Origin: Triatoma infestans
Taxonomy: Eukaryota > Arthropoda > Insecta > Hemiptera > Reduviidae
Reading direction: 5' to 3'
Length of the DNA: 64,000 bases
NCBI GenBank assembly: GCA_011037195.1
Contig: JAAEAF010005017.1
Location: 1 to 64,000 of the forward strand
The position numbers and the translations under genes are program-made. The stretch's first letter is position 1. Each line of letters begins with the position of its first letter. Positions 33,963 to 45,600 of this stretch are shown one piece after another. A model generated the notes under the pieces. That model was not told the origin of the DNA. It saw only the letters and a list, made by a program, of their open reading frames with translations, and searched no databases.

Positions 33963-36900
33963 TTAAATGCTTGAATATTGCATCATAGTATCACCAATCG
34001 GTTGAACGGTCAATTCTGAAATCTGCAAATCAAAGTAATAAACTTCAATATTATTGTTGTAATCCTCAATTCTTCAATATATAGAATCCAATATTTATAA
34101 GAAATTTGTGCCTACGTTTATATTTGGATTCAATCCCAATACAAATATAATACATTCTACAATATCACTTGTTGATACTCCGGGAACTGATTCCTTATTT
34201 GACTTTTCCTGTATTTTTCTCTCATATAATTTTTCAGATATTTCAGTTTTAACATGTCCTGGGCTAATACTCTGAAATGAAATAAGTAATAAAATGAATT
34301 TGAATATTTATAGTTTATAACACCATAAAGGTATTATTTATGGTACATTTATTTGCTAGTTGAACCTAAATTCTAGATTAGTCAAGAATTTCTAGATTAA
34401 GTAATTTATTTAATTTACCAGCACCTACCATTCGTTGGTGTGTCAGAAAGGTGGTCATAATGTTCGAATTGATTTAATAAGTTAGAAATAATAGTAAAAA
34501 TTAATAGTTTTAAATAAAACTGATTAACTAGTCCGTAATATTTGTGAACAATCTTTTGTTAAAATGAGCTAGAGAAAAAATAAAAATAAATCAAGCCATT
34601 ATTCTTGCGGAACGATACTTTAATCCTAGGAAAGTGTTACCCTCTTGTTGTGCAGTCTCACTCGGAGCTGACCGCAACATTTTTTCTAAGGTTTTCTTTA
34701 TTATACGTAGACAACTTATAATCATGTTTCTCTTTTAATGGATAATATAACGGAAATTCCATTTCATACTATTAATAACAAAAAAAAAAATTTAATGCTC
34801 GGTCTAATTTGATATACACACTGTTGAACAAGTTCATGATCCTATATTACATTTAGGAGAATCATTGCAGCTGGAATTAGTTGATTAGAACAAACTGTTG
34901 TACTATTAAACAATTTCCCGTAATAACCTTATTTACAATATTACCTATGAAAATAAATTGATAAAACTTACCGTCACTCGAGTTTTGAATTTCATAGCAG
35001 CCAGTTCATTTTTCAAAGATTCAGTAAGAACTGTGATAGCATGTTTGGAAGCACAATAATTTGCAAAACCATGCATTGGAAATATACAGTGTCCTACAAG
35101 ACTGGAAAATTAAACAAATTAATTAGTTAATAAAAAAGCTCCCTGTACAACGCTATCCTCAGAACAATTCACTTGTCTACCCTCTGAAACACTCTTCGAT
35201 TTGGATGATCGCTAAACCTAACAAACTATTCTATTCCCCCTCCTATTATAGATATATGCGCTTACTTCCATTACTTGACAAAATTTTCGAAAACCCTTTC
35301 TAGTCCGTGTCTAAACTTTAACTTCATATTTAACCACCAATTTTACTTCCGCAACCATCAGTTGGTTGGTTGTAGACATATCGTTACCTCCCATGAGCGG
35401 AAGCAATACTCCCGTCGGCTTTTCTGGACGTGTGCTTGCAAGGCATCCTTCCCTCCACTTGGTATCTTATCCTTAAATCATATCATTCGGATTAGTGTGC
35501 CGTTTGTTGGTTAATCCAAGGAATTCCTTTTCTCATATATTACCCATCCTGTTTGGCAACACGCAGCAGTCGTACTTCAATACTTCTCCTCTTTTGCTTA
35601 TAGTATACACGCCTGATGTCCCAACACTTCCACTTTCAACTTCACATGCTATTAATTCCCCTAACAGTGATACCCGTCATGGCCACTCGCAGCCATCTTA
35701 TTCTCCTTAACCCCGGCTCTGGAATTAGAGAGATTCAACCAACACAAATCTAAGCAAATTGGCTTCACCTTAAAACGGACCTTAAAACGGAGAGAAACCT
35801 CGTCGCTGTAAATTTCAACCATATTGTTCTAATCCGCCATTCAAGTACTTTATCTCGTACTCCAGAACCCTCGTACTCGACTCAAATTAAATACCATATA
35901 GAATGTTAAAAAAAACGAGTAGACAAACGTTCAAAAATCATTTCTATACAACAACGACAATTATATAATTCCTTGTTAAATCTATTTAGACATACGGACT
36001 CGAATTATACGGAATCGTTATCGCATTCAATCCCTACAGTCCAATTCTGACACGCACCTTACTGAGTGCTCTCTTTTCACATCTCTAACCTCATTATCCA
36101 TACTGACCTAAAATTCCCTTCATCGCCGCTCTAGTTAAATCCCGCAACCTAAAATTCCATTCTAAATTATCCTTTCATTCAATTCCTCTAACTTTACTTC
36201 TTTCCACAAATCCCACAAGACGTCTGAAGCGTTGATGGCCGTTCAGCCATCTGATTACAAGACGTCGGCTGTCTTGATATACGCCAACAACTACAACAAA
36301 ATAGATCAACAAAGATTGAAAAAATTCATATCATTCTAATAAAAACCTGTTAATATTGATGATATGTCCATCATTTATGTTGTGTTTCTTCATGATTTCT
36401 AATATATTTTGTATCAGTGTCACCGGTCCAATCACATTGGTCTCATAGATTTCCTTTGCAGAACCATTACTTGAATCTATAAAACATTAAAACGAAAAAT
36501 TCTTGATAAAATTAGCAATTTTGTACTTTAATTTTTTGCGTTCGTGCTGAGAAAGAATTAACTCTTTGTTTTTGGATTTTTAAGGCTTAATTAAAAGAGT
36601 TGTGTTAGCACAATAGATCGTAAGGTCGCAATGCATCCTCCTCCCCCCCAGAAAAAAGATAGTTATGACTTTTCCTAGAGAGTTCAAGCAGATATGCTGA
36701 ATTGTATGTTTATATGGTACATACTTTTGAGCATGGTGGTCAAACTTTGAGTAAATTTACTGAAGATATATGTATACGTAACGTAACGTATACATGTACA
36801 GATGCTATAAAAACTAACGTATTCATTCGTCGAAGTTAAGTCGCGAAGAGTGAAACCAACCAACAATGAAAATTTTGTACTGTCTAATGAATATATTATG

Positions 36901-39900
36901 CACAACTTAATAGCTTATACGAGTAACTACCTGTCAGATTTATTGGCATCCTAATGGCAGCGTTATTTATTAGAACGCTAATCGGTCCAAGATCTTTGCA
37001 GATTGTCTTCACTGTGCTAACTATAGCAATTTCATCGGTTATATCGCATTTGTATACATTAATGAGTCCTTTATACCTGCGACAATCTTCCGCTAATTTC
37101 TTTTCAAATTAACATTATAAAGTGTTAAGATTACCACCTTGAAGGATGTTGATGAAAATCTTTAGTCCTTCGTCAATGATATTTTTTTATGTATTTCCCA
37201 AGCTTATGACATGGGGTCCTAATCATTTCTTAGAAGAATCTATGGAATATAGATTATATATATTTCTAATAATTGAGTTACCTATTCAAGATTGGGTGAA
37301 GGACCTTAGTCTAAATCTTGGGAACTACGTAAGTAACATCGAAATGGACTGAATTGAAATAGCACAATTAATATAATTTAGTTTTATTCGTAAAATTTTG
37401 TTTTATGTAATCATTTAAAAATTATTCTACTAAAAAAAAAAAATAAATAATAAATAATATTTTGAGAAAAAAAATGTTTTTAAAAATGGTAGCGTAGGGC
37501 TACCAGCTTCTATTTTGAACTAAAGATAATCATCATTAAGCAATCAATAATAATTGGAACAATGCATAACTTTTGGAACAAATAATAATATTCATTTTAT
37601 GTTTTAGGTAGCCTTCTCTATGTTCAATACATACAAAACATTCTCTACAATGTGTCTGCTTTCTTTTTCTTCAATTCAAGGAATGGGAGGGCAAAACCCT
37701 ACGCTATCCAAAGCTTCCCTGGGCCCATGTAGCTATCTTTTTCTTCAATACTTTCAATAGTTTTCAGAAAAATGTAAAGTTGTAGTAAAGGTTTATGTAA
37801 AAGTGTAGAATATTTTCTTCACCAACATTAGTATTTGATTACCGGTTTTTAACACTATTTTTTTTTTGTCCTAAAAAACGGACGTTTGCGGCAATTTTGA
37901 CGAAATGATGCATCAATCTTATTATTTTCTCAGGTCCCCATTATGATACACAAGAAAAAAAGAAAAGAAACATAAATCGTCCATCGAATTGACCCGAAAT
38001 CATTCAAACCTGTAATTCTGATCCTGTCTACAATATTTGGAGGGTGGCATGGCAACATGCAATTCTATACTGAATTGGAGGTTACACTCTGTCTTACCAC
38101 AGAGGTTATTTACTGGTTCACAAGAAAAGCGTGATTATTATTATTGTTTTTAAAAATTTATCTCAATGCTCTCGTTTCAAGTGAACATTCATTTTATGAC
38201 CCCACTGTGAATAAATAACTTGTTCCTGAACGAGGTAAAATGTGACACAAAAATGAATGGGAGACTTATTCTATATTTATACGTACATTAAAAAACTCTT
38301 ATTCGGTTATCTCTCTCCACACACACACACACAAACACTCACTAAACACTGGCGCGGTGTGTACAAACTTGCGCTCGAGTGTGTGAAATAAATAAAACAG
38401 AGAAAGTTCGGCGAAAATGATTGAAATATGCCCCCCCCCCTACAAATATTGGAGATGTTGTCCATCATTGTGGACCCATCCACATATTTAAAAAAAAAGA
38501 ATCTGGTGTGAAACACTCACACAAATTTCTCTTACTCCAGATCTCAAAATTGTAATTGACAAATTTTATAGTTTGTGTACTAAATTTAATGAAATTCGTC
38601 AAAAAAAACTGTTCAGCAAAAGTGCACTTCCGGTTTACTATTTTTCTTAAAACTCGGAATTTTGGCAATCTATTTATTTCTAATTAAGTTTGTTTGGATT
38701 ATAGAATTGTCTAATCAATTATGATAGCACTTTGGAGAAAAACATAACCCCACCCCACCCCTAGAAGTGCCCTTAAATGAATTTTCCAGGAGAAATGTTT
38801 TAAATAAAAGTTGGAGATCTATGTATGTGTAGTTTATATACGAAGCTTCAAGAAAATCATCGAAGCCATTTTTGAGATAATCGCAAAAACAGTGAAAAAA
38901 TTATATTAGTAAAATGTTAAAGTAAACACACTTCCGGTCATCCAATTTTTTCAATCTCGGAATTTCAGCAGCATATCTAATTCTAATTAACATTATTTAG
39001 ATGACAGAATTGTTTAATAAACTGAAATAGCACTTTAGATGAAAGCTAACCCCACCCTCCCCCCAAAATTGCTCTTAAATGAATTTTTCCGTAGAAATGT
39101 TTCAAATAAAAATTGTAGCTCATTGTATGTGCAGTTGATACACTATATTTGATGAAAATCGTTGGAGCCATTTTTGAGAAAAATTGCAAAAAAGTGAAAG
39201 AACCAACTAGTAAAGTGTTACTTCCGGATGAGGAATTTTGACAGATTACGTACTGTTAGATCCCATGGTGATACCTAAACGGAATATCAAGTTTCAACTT
39301 TCGGTTTTTGTTTTTGAGCTATGCTATTCCCATACATGACACATACACGACCATTTGTTAAAAAATACTTTTTTGAACTCAGGGGACCTCAAAACGGATA
39401 TTTCCTGTGAAAACTTGATATCAAAAATTTGACACGATTACAATACTTTCTCTTACTAGGAGTAAGAGAAAGTAAAAAAATTCATACTCAGCTTATTGAA
39501 ATCATTGGAAACTTTTGGCAAGTACTATTTGGTGGCACGCTTATCGTTTGGCAAAAGCTTAGTAATATATTTAGAAGTTAATGTGAAAATGATAACCTCT
39601 TTAATTTCTCACATCACTAAAAATCGAACGGAAACAGTAAGTGGCCTCATGAAAAGACAAGTGTTTTGGATGCATTATAATTACGATAATAAATTTTGCA
39701 GTTGGCACTTTATTCAAATCTCACAATATTACAATTTGCCAATTGTTATGATTAAAAAAAATAAATAAATACCACCTGCAATCTATCAAATCGTCTAGCC
39801 AAAGCAGCCACTTTCATACCCTGACGTGTAAGTTCTTTAGCCAGAGTTTCTCCAATTCCGGAACTGGCTCCAGTTACCACAGCCACTCGTCCTGCCCAAC

Positions 39901-39907
39901 GTTCCAT
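33963..39907 (-). CDS. SDR gene C, farnesol dehydrogenase-like (complete)
   Basis: A classical SDR of 258 aa. Exons (minus strand) are 39907-39776, 37099-36931, 36476-36347, 35101-34972, 34271-34116 and 34022-33963, with intact splice sites and a TAA stop. Landmarks are TGASSGIG (12-19), ALARR (35-39), NNAA (89-92; the usual last Gly is Ala, as in D and E), Asn114, Ser144 (split codon), YCASK (159-163), [10 protein letters not shown] (188-197) and [14 protein letters not shown]. Exon 5 is 52 codons. Exon 1 is closer to gene B's than gene A's exon 1 is. A cytosolic NADP(H)-linked alcohol/carbonyl oxidoreductase is inferred; the substrate is unknown. Intron 3 holds a decayed Jockey-like RT. No damage to the coding frame is seen. 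Confidence 0.92.
35140..36290 (+). pseudogene. Jockey-like reverse transcriptase, heavily decayed
   Basis: Across shifting plus-strand frames: a YRPISLL-like start with [16 protein letters not shown] (usual HQFGFR), then [18 protein letters not shown] where Jockey elements have the YTADIP block before the catalytic [13 protein letters not shown] thumb block follows at about 35990. Many stops; the catalytic Asp pair is not recognisable. It lies antisense in gene C intron 3. Confidence 0.65.
37100..38485. other. Gene C intron 1, no other gene seen
   Basis: AT-rich, with a (CA)n tract at 38314-38332 and a C tract near 38430. Nothing else is supportable. Confidence 0.5.
38488..39475 (+). repeat. 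Dispersed repeat, complete copy
   Basis: Runs from CTGGTGTGAAACACTCACAC (38501) to the palindrome ACTTTCTCTTACT-AGG-AGTAAGAGAAAGT (39444-39472). Three internal monomers of about 300 bp (CACTTCCGG ... CAAGTTTC/AAGAAAATC) are arranged head to tail. Lies in gene C intron 1. Confidence 0.8.
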
Positions 39908-39959
39908 GGTTGACAACAGTTCTTGATAAAGTCTACTGACTTTTCATTTGATAAATTGT

Positions 39960-40060
39960 ACGCAGAGATATGTATAACAGTTGATAAATTTATGGTATTC
40001 GAATAATGTTACATAATGCCCATTTCAGCCAATCAGACTCTTATCTCGATTTTATCATGG
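39960..40060 (-). promoter_or_regulatory. Upstream block of gene C
   Basis: The minus strand has GAGATAAGAGTCTGATTGG, GGGCATTATGTAACATTATT and TTTATC, echoing the gene B order. AGATAAG is at 40046-40040. Confidence 0.4.
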
Positions 40061-40228
40061 CGTAATTTTATATATTTCATAAAGACTTCCTTTTCTTTTT
40101 TTAACTTTATTGATTATAGAGTTGTTTATATACTGCATATACTGAAGTTAGAGCGAATATTCGAATTTCGGATTTTAATAAAATAAAAAAAGTTATTTGA
40201 AAGTCAAATAACGGTAATTGTGAGTTTA

Positions 40229-40417
40229 AAGCGGCCCCTACACGGTTAGTAATATTGACAACACCTTGACGTATTGACAATAATGTTGACTGTTTACAGT
40301 GAAAAATTGTATTGACGGTCGGTATTGATGGAAATCCGGATTTTCTGATTTTCGTGTATCAATACTGAAAATTGGAGGGGATATTGACAATAATATTGAC
40401 CGTGTAGGGGCGGCGCC
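40229..40417. mobile_element. Short inverted-repeat element (Harbinger-like ends)
   Basis: GCGGCCCCTACACGGTTAGT at 40230 is mirrored by ACCGTGTAGGGGCGGC at about 40400-40415, with ATATTGACAA words inside both arms. Size about 190 bp. It sits beside MADF and transposase fragments and may be their non-autonomous partner. No clear target duplication. Confidence 0.55.
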
Positions 40418-40637
40418 AATATTTCCATCAATACTCAGTTCAGTAATACTATACAACAGTGAAAATAATAGTAACCTCAACAACGGTAATAAAATAACCT
40501 CACAAAGGTCCTTTGGAAAGATTTTTGTATGATAATAAAACTTCATTAATTTATTACATCATTTTTTAAAGGTGATTATAATTTTTTAATATTATTTTTC
40601 TTATTAACATACATTTTAAATAGTCCCTTCTTTACAG

Positions 40638-40948
40638 TTCAGTTCAAGCCACGCTCCGGTGAGGAAGAATTGGTGAAAATGACCGACTCATTTACTTACG
40701 ATTTTGAAGTTCAAGATGATGGAGATACTGTTGGCTCACCCCATTCCCATGATGAGGAACAAGATGCTCTTCATAATTTCATCTAACAATACGAACTGTC
40801 TGCAGAACTGTGGAATCCGATGAACCCAATGTATTCCAAAAAGGCGGCAAGAAATTCAGCTCTTTACCGCCTCGTACCCATTTTAATGAGAATAAAGTCG
40901 GGGGCCAACAAAAGTGAAAGATTCAATGTACTGTGGCTCATTGAGTAA
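40638..40948 (+). pseudogene. MADF-domain protein fragment (PIF/Harbinger type)
   Basis: After an acceptor-like TTTACAG, the frame runs FKPRSGEEELVKM, an acidic stretch (DFEVQDDGDTV), then the start of a MADF DNA-binding domain: ELSAELWNPMNPMYSKKAAR and LYRLVPILMRIKSGANKSER. A TAA at 40784-40786 interrupts it just before the domain. MADF/Myb-like proteins are the second gene of PIF/Harbinger transposons. Confidence 0.65.
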
Positions 40949-40982
40949 AATTAACATATAAATAAAAACTTTAAAAACTTAC

Positions 40983-41065
40983 CTTCATGTAGTCTTGTAG
41001 GACATATATAACGGTTTCACAGATTTCTATTACAGCTTTGCTGATAGTTGTTAGGGACATTATGA
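40983..41065 (-). pseudogene. PIF/Harbinger transposase exon fragment
   Basis: Minus-strand SLTTISKAVIEICETVIYVL then QDYMK followed by a perfect donor (GTAAGT). It matches the helix of Harbinger transposases that reads like STIS.I..EVC.AI...L. No DDE catalytic exon is seen. The nearby MADF piece on the other strand supports the call. Confidence 0.6.
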
Positions 41066-41093
41066 CTAAAAACCTCAAGTCTTCAAAAGTTCT

Positions 41094-42395
41094 CTAAAGG
41101 GCTATTTCAAGTTAACTAATTCTGCCATCTAAATAATATTAATTAATCAAATATGTTGTTGAAATTCCGAGTTTGAAAAAAATCGGATGACTGGAAGTGC
41201 GTTTTTACTGAAATGTATTTTTCAGTTTTCTGGTATTTTTTTTTAAATTTCTTGCAATTTTCTCAAAAATCGCATCGACGATTTTCTTCAAACTTGGTAT
41301 ATCAACTACATATACAAAGATCTACAACTTTTATTTAAAATATTTCTCTTGGAAAATTCCTTTAAGGGCACTTTTGGTGAGGGGTGAGATTAGGTTTTCC
41401 TCTAAAGTGCTATTTGAGTTTACTACACGATTCTATTATCTAAATAAATTAATTAGAATTAAATATGTTGTTGAATTACTGAGTTTCAAAAAAAAAAAAA
41501 ATCGGATGACTGGAAGTGCATTTTTACTAGGAATTATTTTTCAGTTTTCTGGTATTTTCTCTAAAACGGCTCCAACGATTTTCTTTAAACTAGGCTTTCT
41601 TTTAACTACACATGTAGCTTCAACTTTTATTTGAAATATTTTCTTTATAGTTCCATATCGGATTAACTGATTTTCATCAAAAATGAAATTCTAGCAATAC
41701 TTTTTATATTACTGTAAAGATTTAGACATAACAGAACCCTACATTTTACTGAAATAGGTTACTTTAGAGGAAACATTAACATTGCAACTCTTCCAGAAAA
41801 CTCTTAAAAAAATCAATTTACCTTGGAGAAATCGTTGGAAACTTGTCCAAGAAAATTGAAAAAAATAAAAAAACGTGTGTGTAAAAACGTTTGTGTTGAC
41901 GTGCAAAGCGTTGACGGAGAAGCAGTTTTATAATAGTACCAAAATTACCCTTACTTAGTCTGAGACCTCTTCATACCCTAGGGTGTCGAGGTGTAGTACC
42001 AAAATTACCCATACTTAGTCTGAAACCTCTTCATACCCTAGGGTGTCGAGGTGTAGTACCAAAATTACCCTTACTTAGTCTGAGACCTCTTCATACCCTA
42101 GGGTGTCGAGGTGTAGTACCAAAATTACCCATACTTAGTCTGAAACCTCTTCATACCCTAGGGTGTCGAGGTGTAGTACCAAAATGGAATACCAAATTTG
42201 AGCTTCTTGTAAATCTTTTGTTCAATTATTCTCAAACATATAATATTCACAGACCGTTTGCTGAAAAGAATGTTTTTGTTTGTAACTCTGGTTACCTCAT
42301 AAACATACGTATATTTCCGGTAAAACTCAAGATCGTAAATTTAGCAAGATCATAATACTATCTGTTTACTAGGAGTAAGAGACAGTGAAAAAGTA
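41094..42395 (-). repeat. Dispersed repeat, tandem internal monomers
   Basis: Two or more internal monomers with AAATCGGATGACTGGAAGTG and ACGATTTTCTT..AAACT. The stretch ends near ACTATCTGTTTACTAGGAGT at 42358-42390. The 60-bp array at 41934-42185 is embedded. Confidence 0.7.
41934..42185. repeat. 60-bp tandem repeat with ABAB order
   Basis: Four units of exactly 60 bp (TAGTACCAAAATTACCC ... AGGGTGTCGAGG). Units 1 and 3 read CCCTTACTTAGTCTGAGACC; units 2 and 4 read CCCATACTTAGTCTGAAACC. The array is therefore two copies of a 120-bp dimer that look identical. Confidence 0.95.
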
Positions 42396-42647
42396 TAAAG
42401 GAAGAAAAACAAAAAATGATTCAAAAATTATTTACTTCTAATATAAAAAAAAATGAAATATCATCAGTTGAATCAATTTCTTTTTCTGGCAGAACATGAT
42501 TCAATAAAATACTTAATAAGTAGATTGACTTAACAATATATACTTAGAGCAAACAGATTTGACAATTACTATTGAATTCCCTGTTATTGAGTTGACACTG
42601 CACTAAATTAACATTGTACATCATGTCACCTTACGTGTTGAATCATG

Positions 42648-45600
42648 TTAGTCTGATATGTAAGACATGATAGTTTCTCCAACGGGTTGTACCGTCATCT
42701 CAGATATCTATGAACAAAACATTAACAATATTAATAATTTCACTGATCAGCGAAGAATTTTTTGCTTTTCACACTCTGCGCATTATGTATTTTTTATGCT
42801 AATTTTGATAATTATTTGTTAAAAAAAAAAAGAAAAGATTTACACTTCATTGATCTTTTGAGCTTTTAGATTTCCGCGGCCACTTTCATGAAAAACACTT
42901 GAGTTACCGGGTTGAGACCGCGTTAGTGGCCAGAAACCGACGTTTCGCCCATGTTGCAATGAGCCTCTTCGAAGGATTCAATGTCAATTTGTGATGATCT
43001 AAGTTGTTTTATTGTAAACACAATGTATCTTATGTGTGCAAATGATCCGAATAACTTGTGTTATGTACCCAGCAGCATAAGAGAAATATTACACCTCCAA
43101 AAGAAAAAGCGTATGAGTCCTATTCCAGCTTTAAAAATTATAAATCAAAACAAATCCTGGACACATAATGCTTGGTTGGAGTATAATGGGTTTGATAAAG
43201 GAGAGAAATGGTTTACTTTGAATGAATTACTAAATAAGTGTGAACACTGTATAATGTAAAAAGTGACACTGACAGCCTGGACTTTACACTAAAATGGTAG
43301 GGTATGATAGAGTGGTAAAGGGTAAGGTAAATGGCCCGTTGTGACTGGCGAGTGAACTCTGTTGTATATCTATCTCCGTTGCTGTATTTATGCAGTTTCT
43401 CCCACACTAGTCCGAGAGAGTGGTCCTGTCATTTTTGTCTCTCTTTCTCTGCTATGGATCCTATTACAGACTGGTTGTGCTATTACATTAAGAAGCTGGA
43501 TAAATCGTTAATACAAGCACAGCTGTGCCGATTGCAGTATCTATGATTTGATGGAGTAAACGAATAATATAGCGGAATATTACATTTTTTCTGCACCAAA
43601 TTTCCGGGTTTTCAACACAAAAATAAGAGAAAGTAATAAGAACAAAATTACATATCAGAGGTTTTCCGCTATTCCCCCGGTATTATATTCGGATGAATTT
43701 CCAATTGCATTATATATGGATGCTTTGAACGAATGTCAGCTTTCTACAGAAGCAGAAGGAATAGCTTCAGAACTGTTTTGACAACATATTTAATGCAAAA
43801 ATTAAAGAGGCACTTTCTATAGGTATTTAATTTTTTTATAAAATAGGTATCTGCATTTTTTATTCTCCAGATCAAAAGGCTGCCAAGGTTTGATACTGAA
43901 AGCATTATTCAGTTATTCCTTTAATTGAGTTCTTTGTCTTTTTACCTATGGAATAGCCCTCGTATATAAATGCGACAAATGAATGCTTAAAAATGTATGA
44001 ATATTTTATAGTAATATTAGAAATTATTTACGTATTTAGAATGAATACATGTTAAAAATGATACAAATATCGAATTATTATTTAAATACTTTACATTTAT
44101 GTTGGATTTTAAACTCAGAACAAACATTATACATTCATTGATGTCACTCGTGTTTAGATAAGGAAAGGTTTTGTTTGAATGATTTTTTAGAAAACCGTCT
44201 GACATTTCCGTTTTCACAAATCCAGGACTGATACTCTGTGAACAGAAAAAGTTTTTATTTTTATTTATTTGTTCGATGTTTTTTTTAAAAAAAAGCGATC
44301 CAATTGATTACCTACCGTGACTCTAGTTTTAAAATTCATAGCGGAAAGTTCATTTTTTATTGATGCAGTCAATACTGTTACTGCATTTTTAGAAGCACAG
44401 TAATTGGCCATTCCTGGCACTGGTGATATCATATGACCTGTTATGCTGTAAAATTAATATTAGATCAGTTTCGATTTAAATTATTGTAATTGGTTATGTT
44501 TAAATAAAATTCTTTTTTGACAAAATTGAATTCAAACAACCTGTTAATATTGATGATATGTCCATCCGTTATGTTGTATTTCTTCATAGTTTCAACAACA
44601 TGTTGGGTAATGGTTACCAATCCGATCACGTTAGTTTCGTATAGTTTTCTACAGGAACCTTGGCTAGTATCTGTTTGAGATAAAGACAAAATCTTAAATA
44701 CAAATAAAATTAATTATTTTTTGATTTCATCAAAATCCATTGAAATTCAAGTTTTTCAGATTTTATTTAAAATGAATATAGAATGTTCTGAAATTTACTA
44801 TCCCAAAACTCCCGATTAGCATAGTGACGAATTTTTGTTTTACAAGCTGTTTAGATTTGACTACTCCGCCGGGTTAAAGCTCATTGTTGATCTAACATCT
44901 TAAAGGAAAATTCAGAATTATATGTAATATTGGACATTGTCTGTATATATATTACAAGTTACGGCCATAGCAATCGCGACGTGTTGAGTGCGCTGTTTGT
45001 GGCAAAAATATCTCTTTTCTGCAAGCCATATCGCTTTTTCCTTAACGCAGCTGTCAAGCAGCTGCTTGCTAAAGGGAAGCTCACAAAGCATACTATATTA
45101 GGGGAGAATGACGGAAATATTCACTGAAACACCATTCATTTGTCACTTTACGTATTCTAAGGTTCTAAAATATTTGACCACAAAAATTCTTGAAGTCTCT
45201 TCTATTGAAAAGTTTCTTCTAGAATGACAAATTTCTCCCAGCTTCATCAGATCCGTCTTTACTAAAATAATTTATTAAACTTTGGAATAATCGCTAAATA
45301 AAAGTTCCACAATTTTAATATGCTCTAATTACTATAAGTTATTATTACTAATGGAAATATTTAAAACAGCTAATATAAGTAAAGAAAATATGTTGGAATT
45401 TTTAAATGGGAAAAATTGGTCAATGTTGGTAAAATATTGTAAAATAGCTTACGACCTTAGAAATAATTTATTAAATATATAATACTAGTATTAATTATTT
45501 ACTTTGTATTATAACAGAGGCAAATTATTTTTGTTTGTCATTTATTTGTTTTATTATGTATTTAGTTCTAAGATATATTTTGGTTTCTTTTAAGTTAAAT

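Noticed and set aside
38488..39475. Dispersed repeat as a Helitron
   Set aside because: A hairpin lies near one end, but there is no CTRR terminus and no A/T insertion site that I could confirm.
41934..42185. Regular 60-bp repeats as a possible CRISPR array
   Set aside because: Units are contiguous with no unique spacers, and the DNA is eukaryotic.
44930..45127. A 65-codon plus-strand frame in gene D intron 2
   Set aside because: Possible transposon debris (contains VAKISLFCKPYRFF), but no motif is strong enough to name it.
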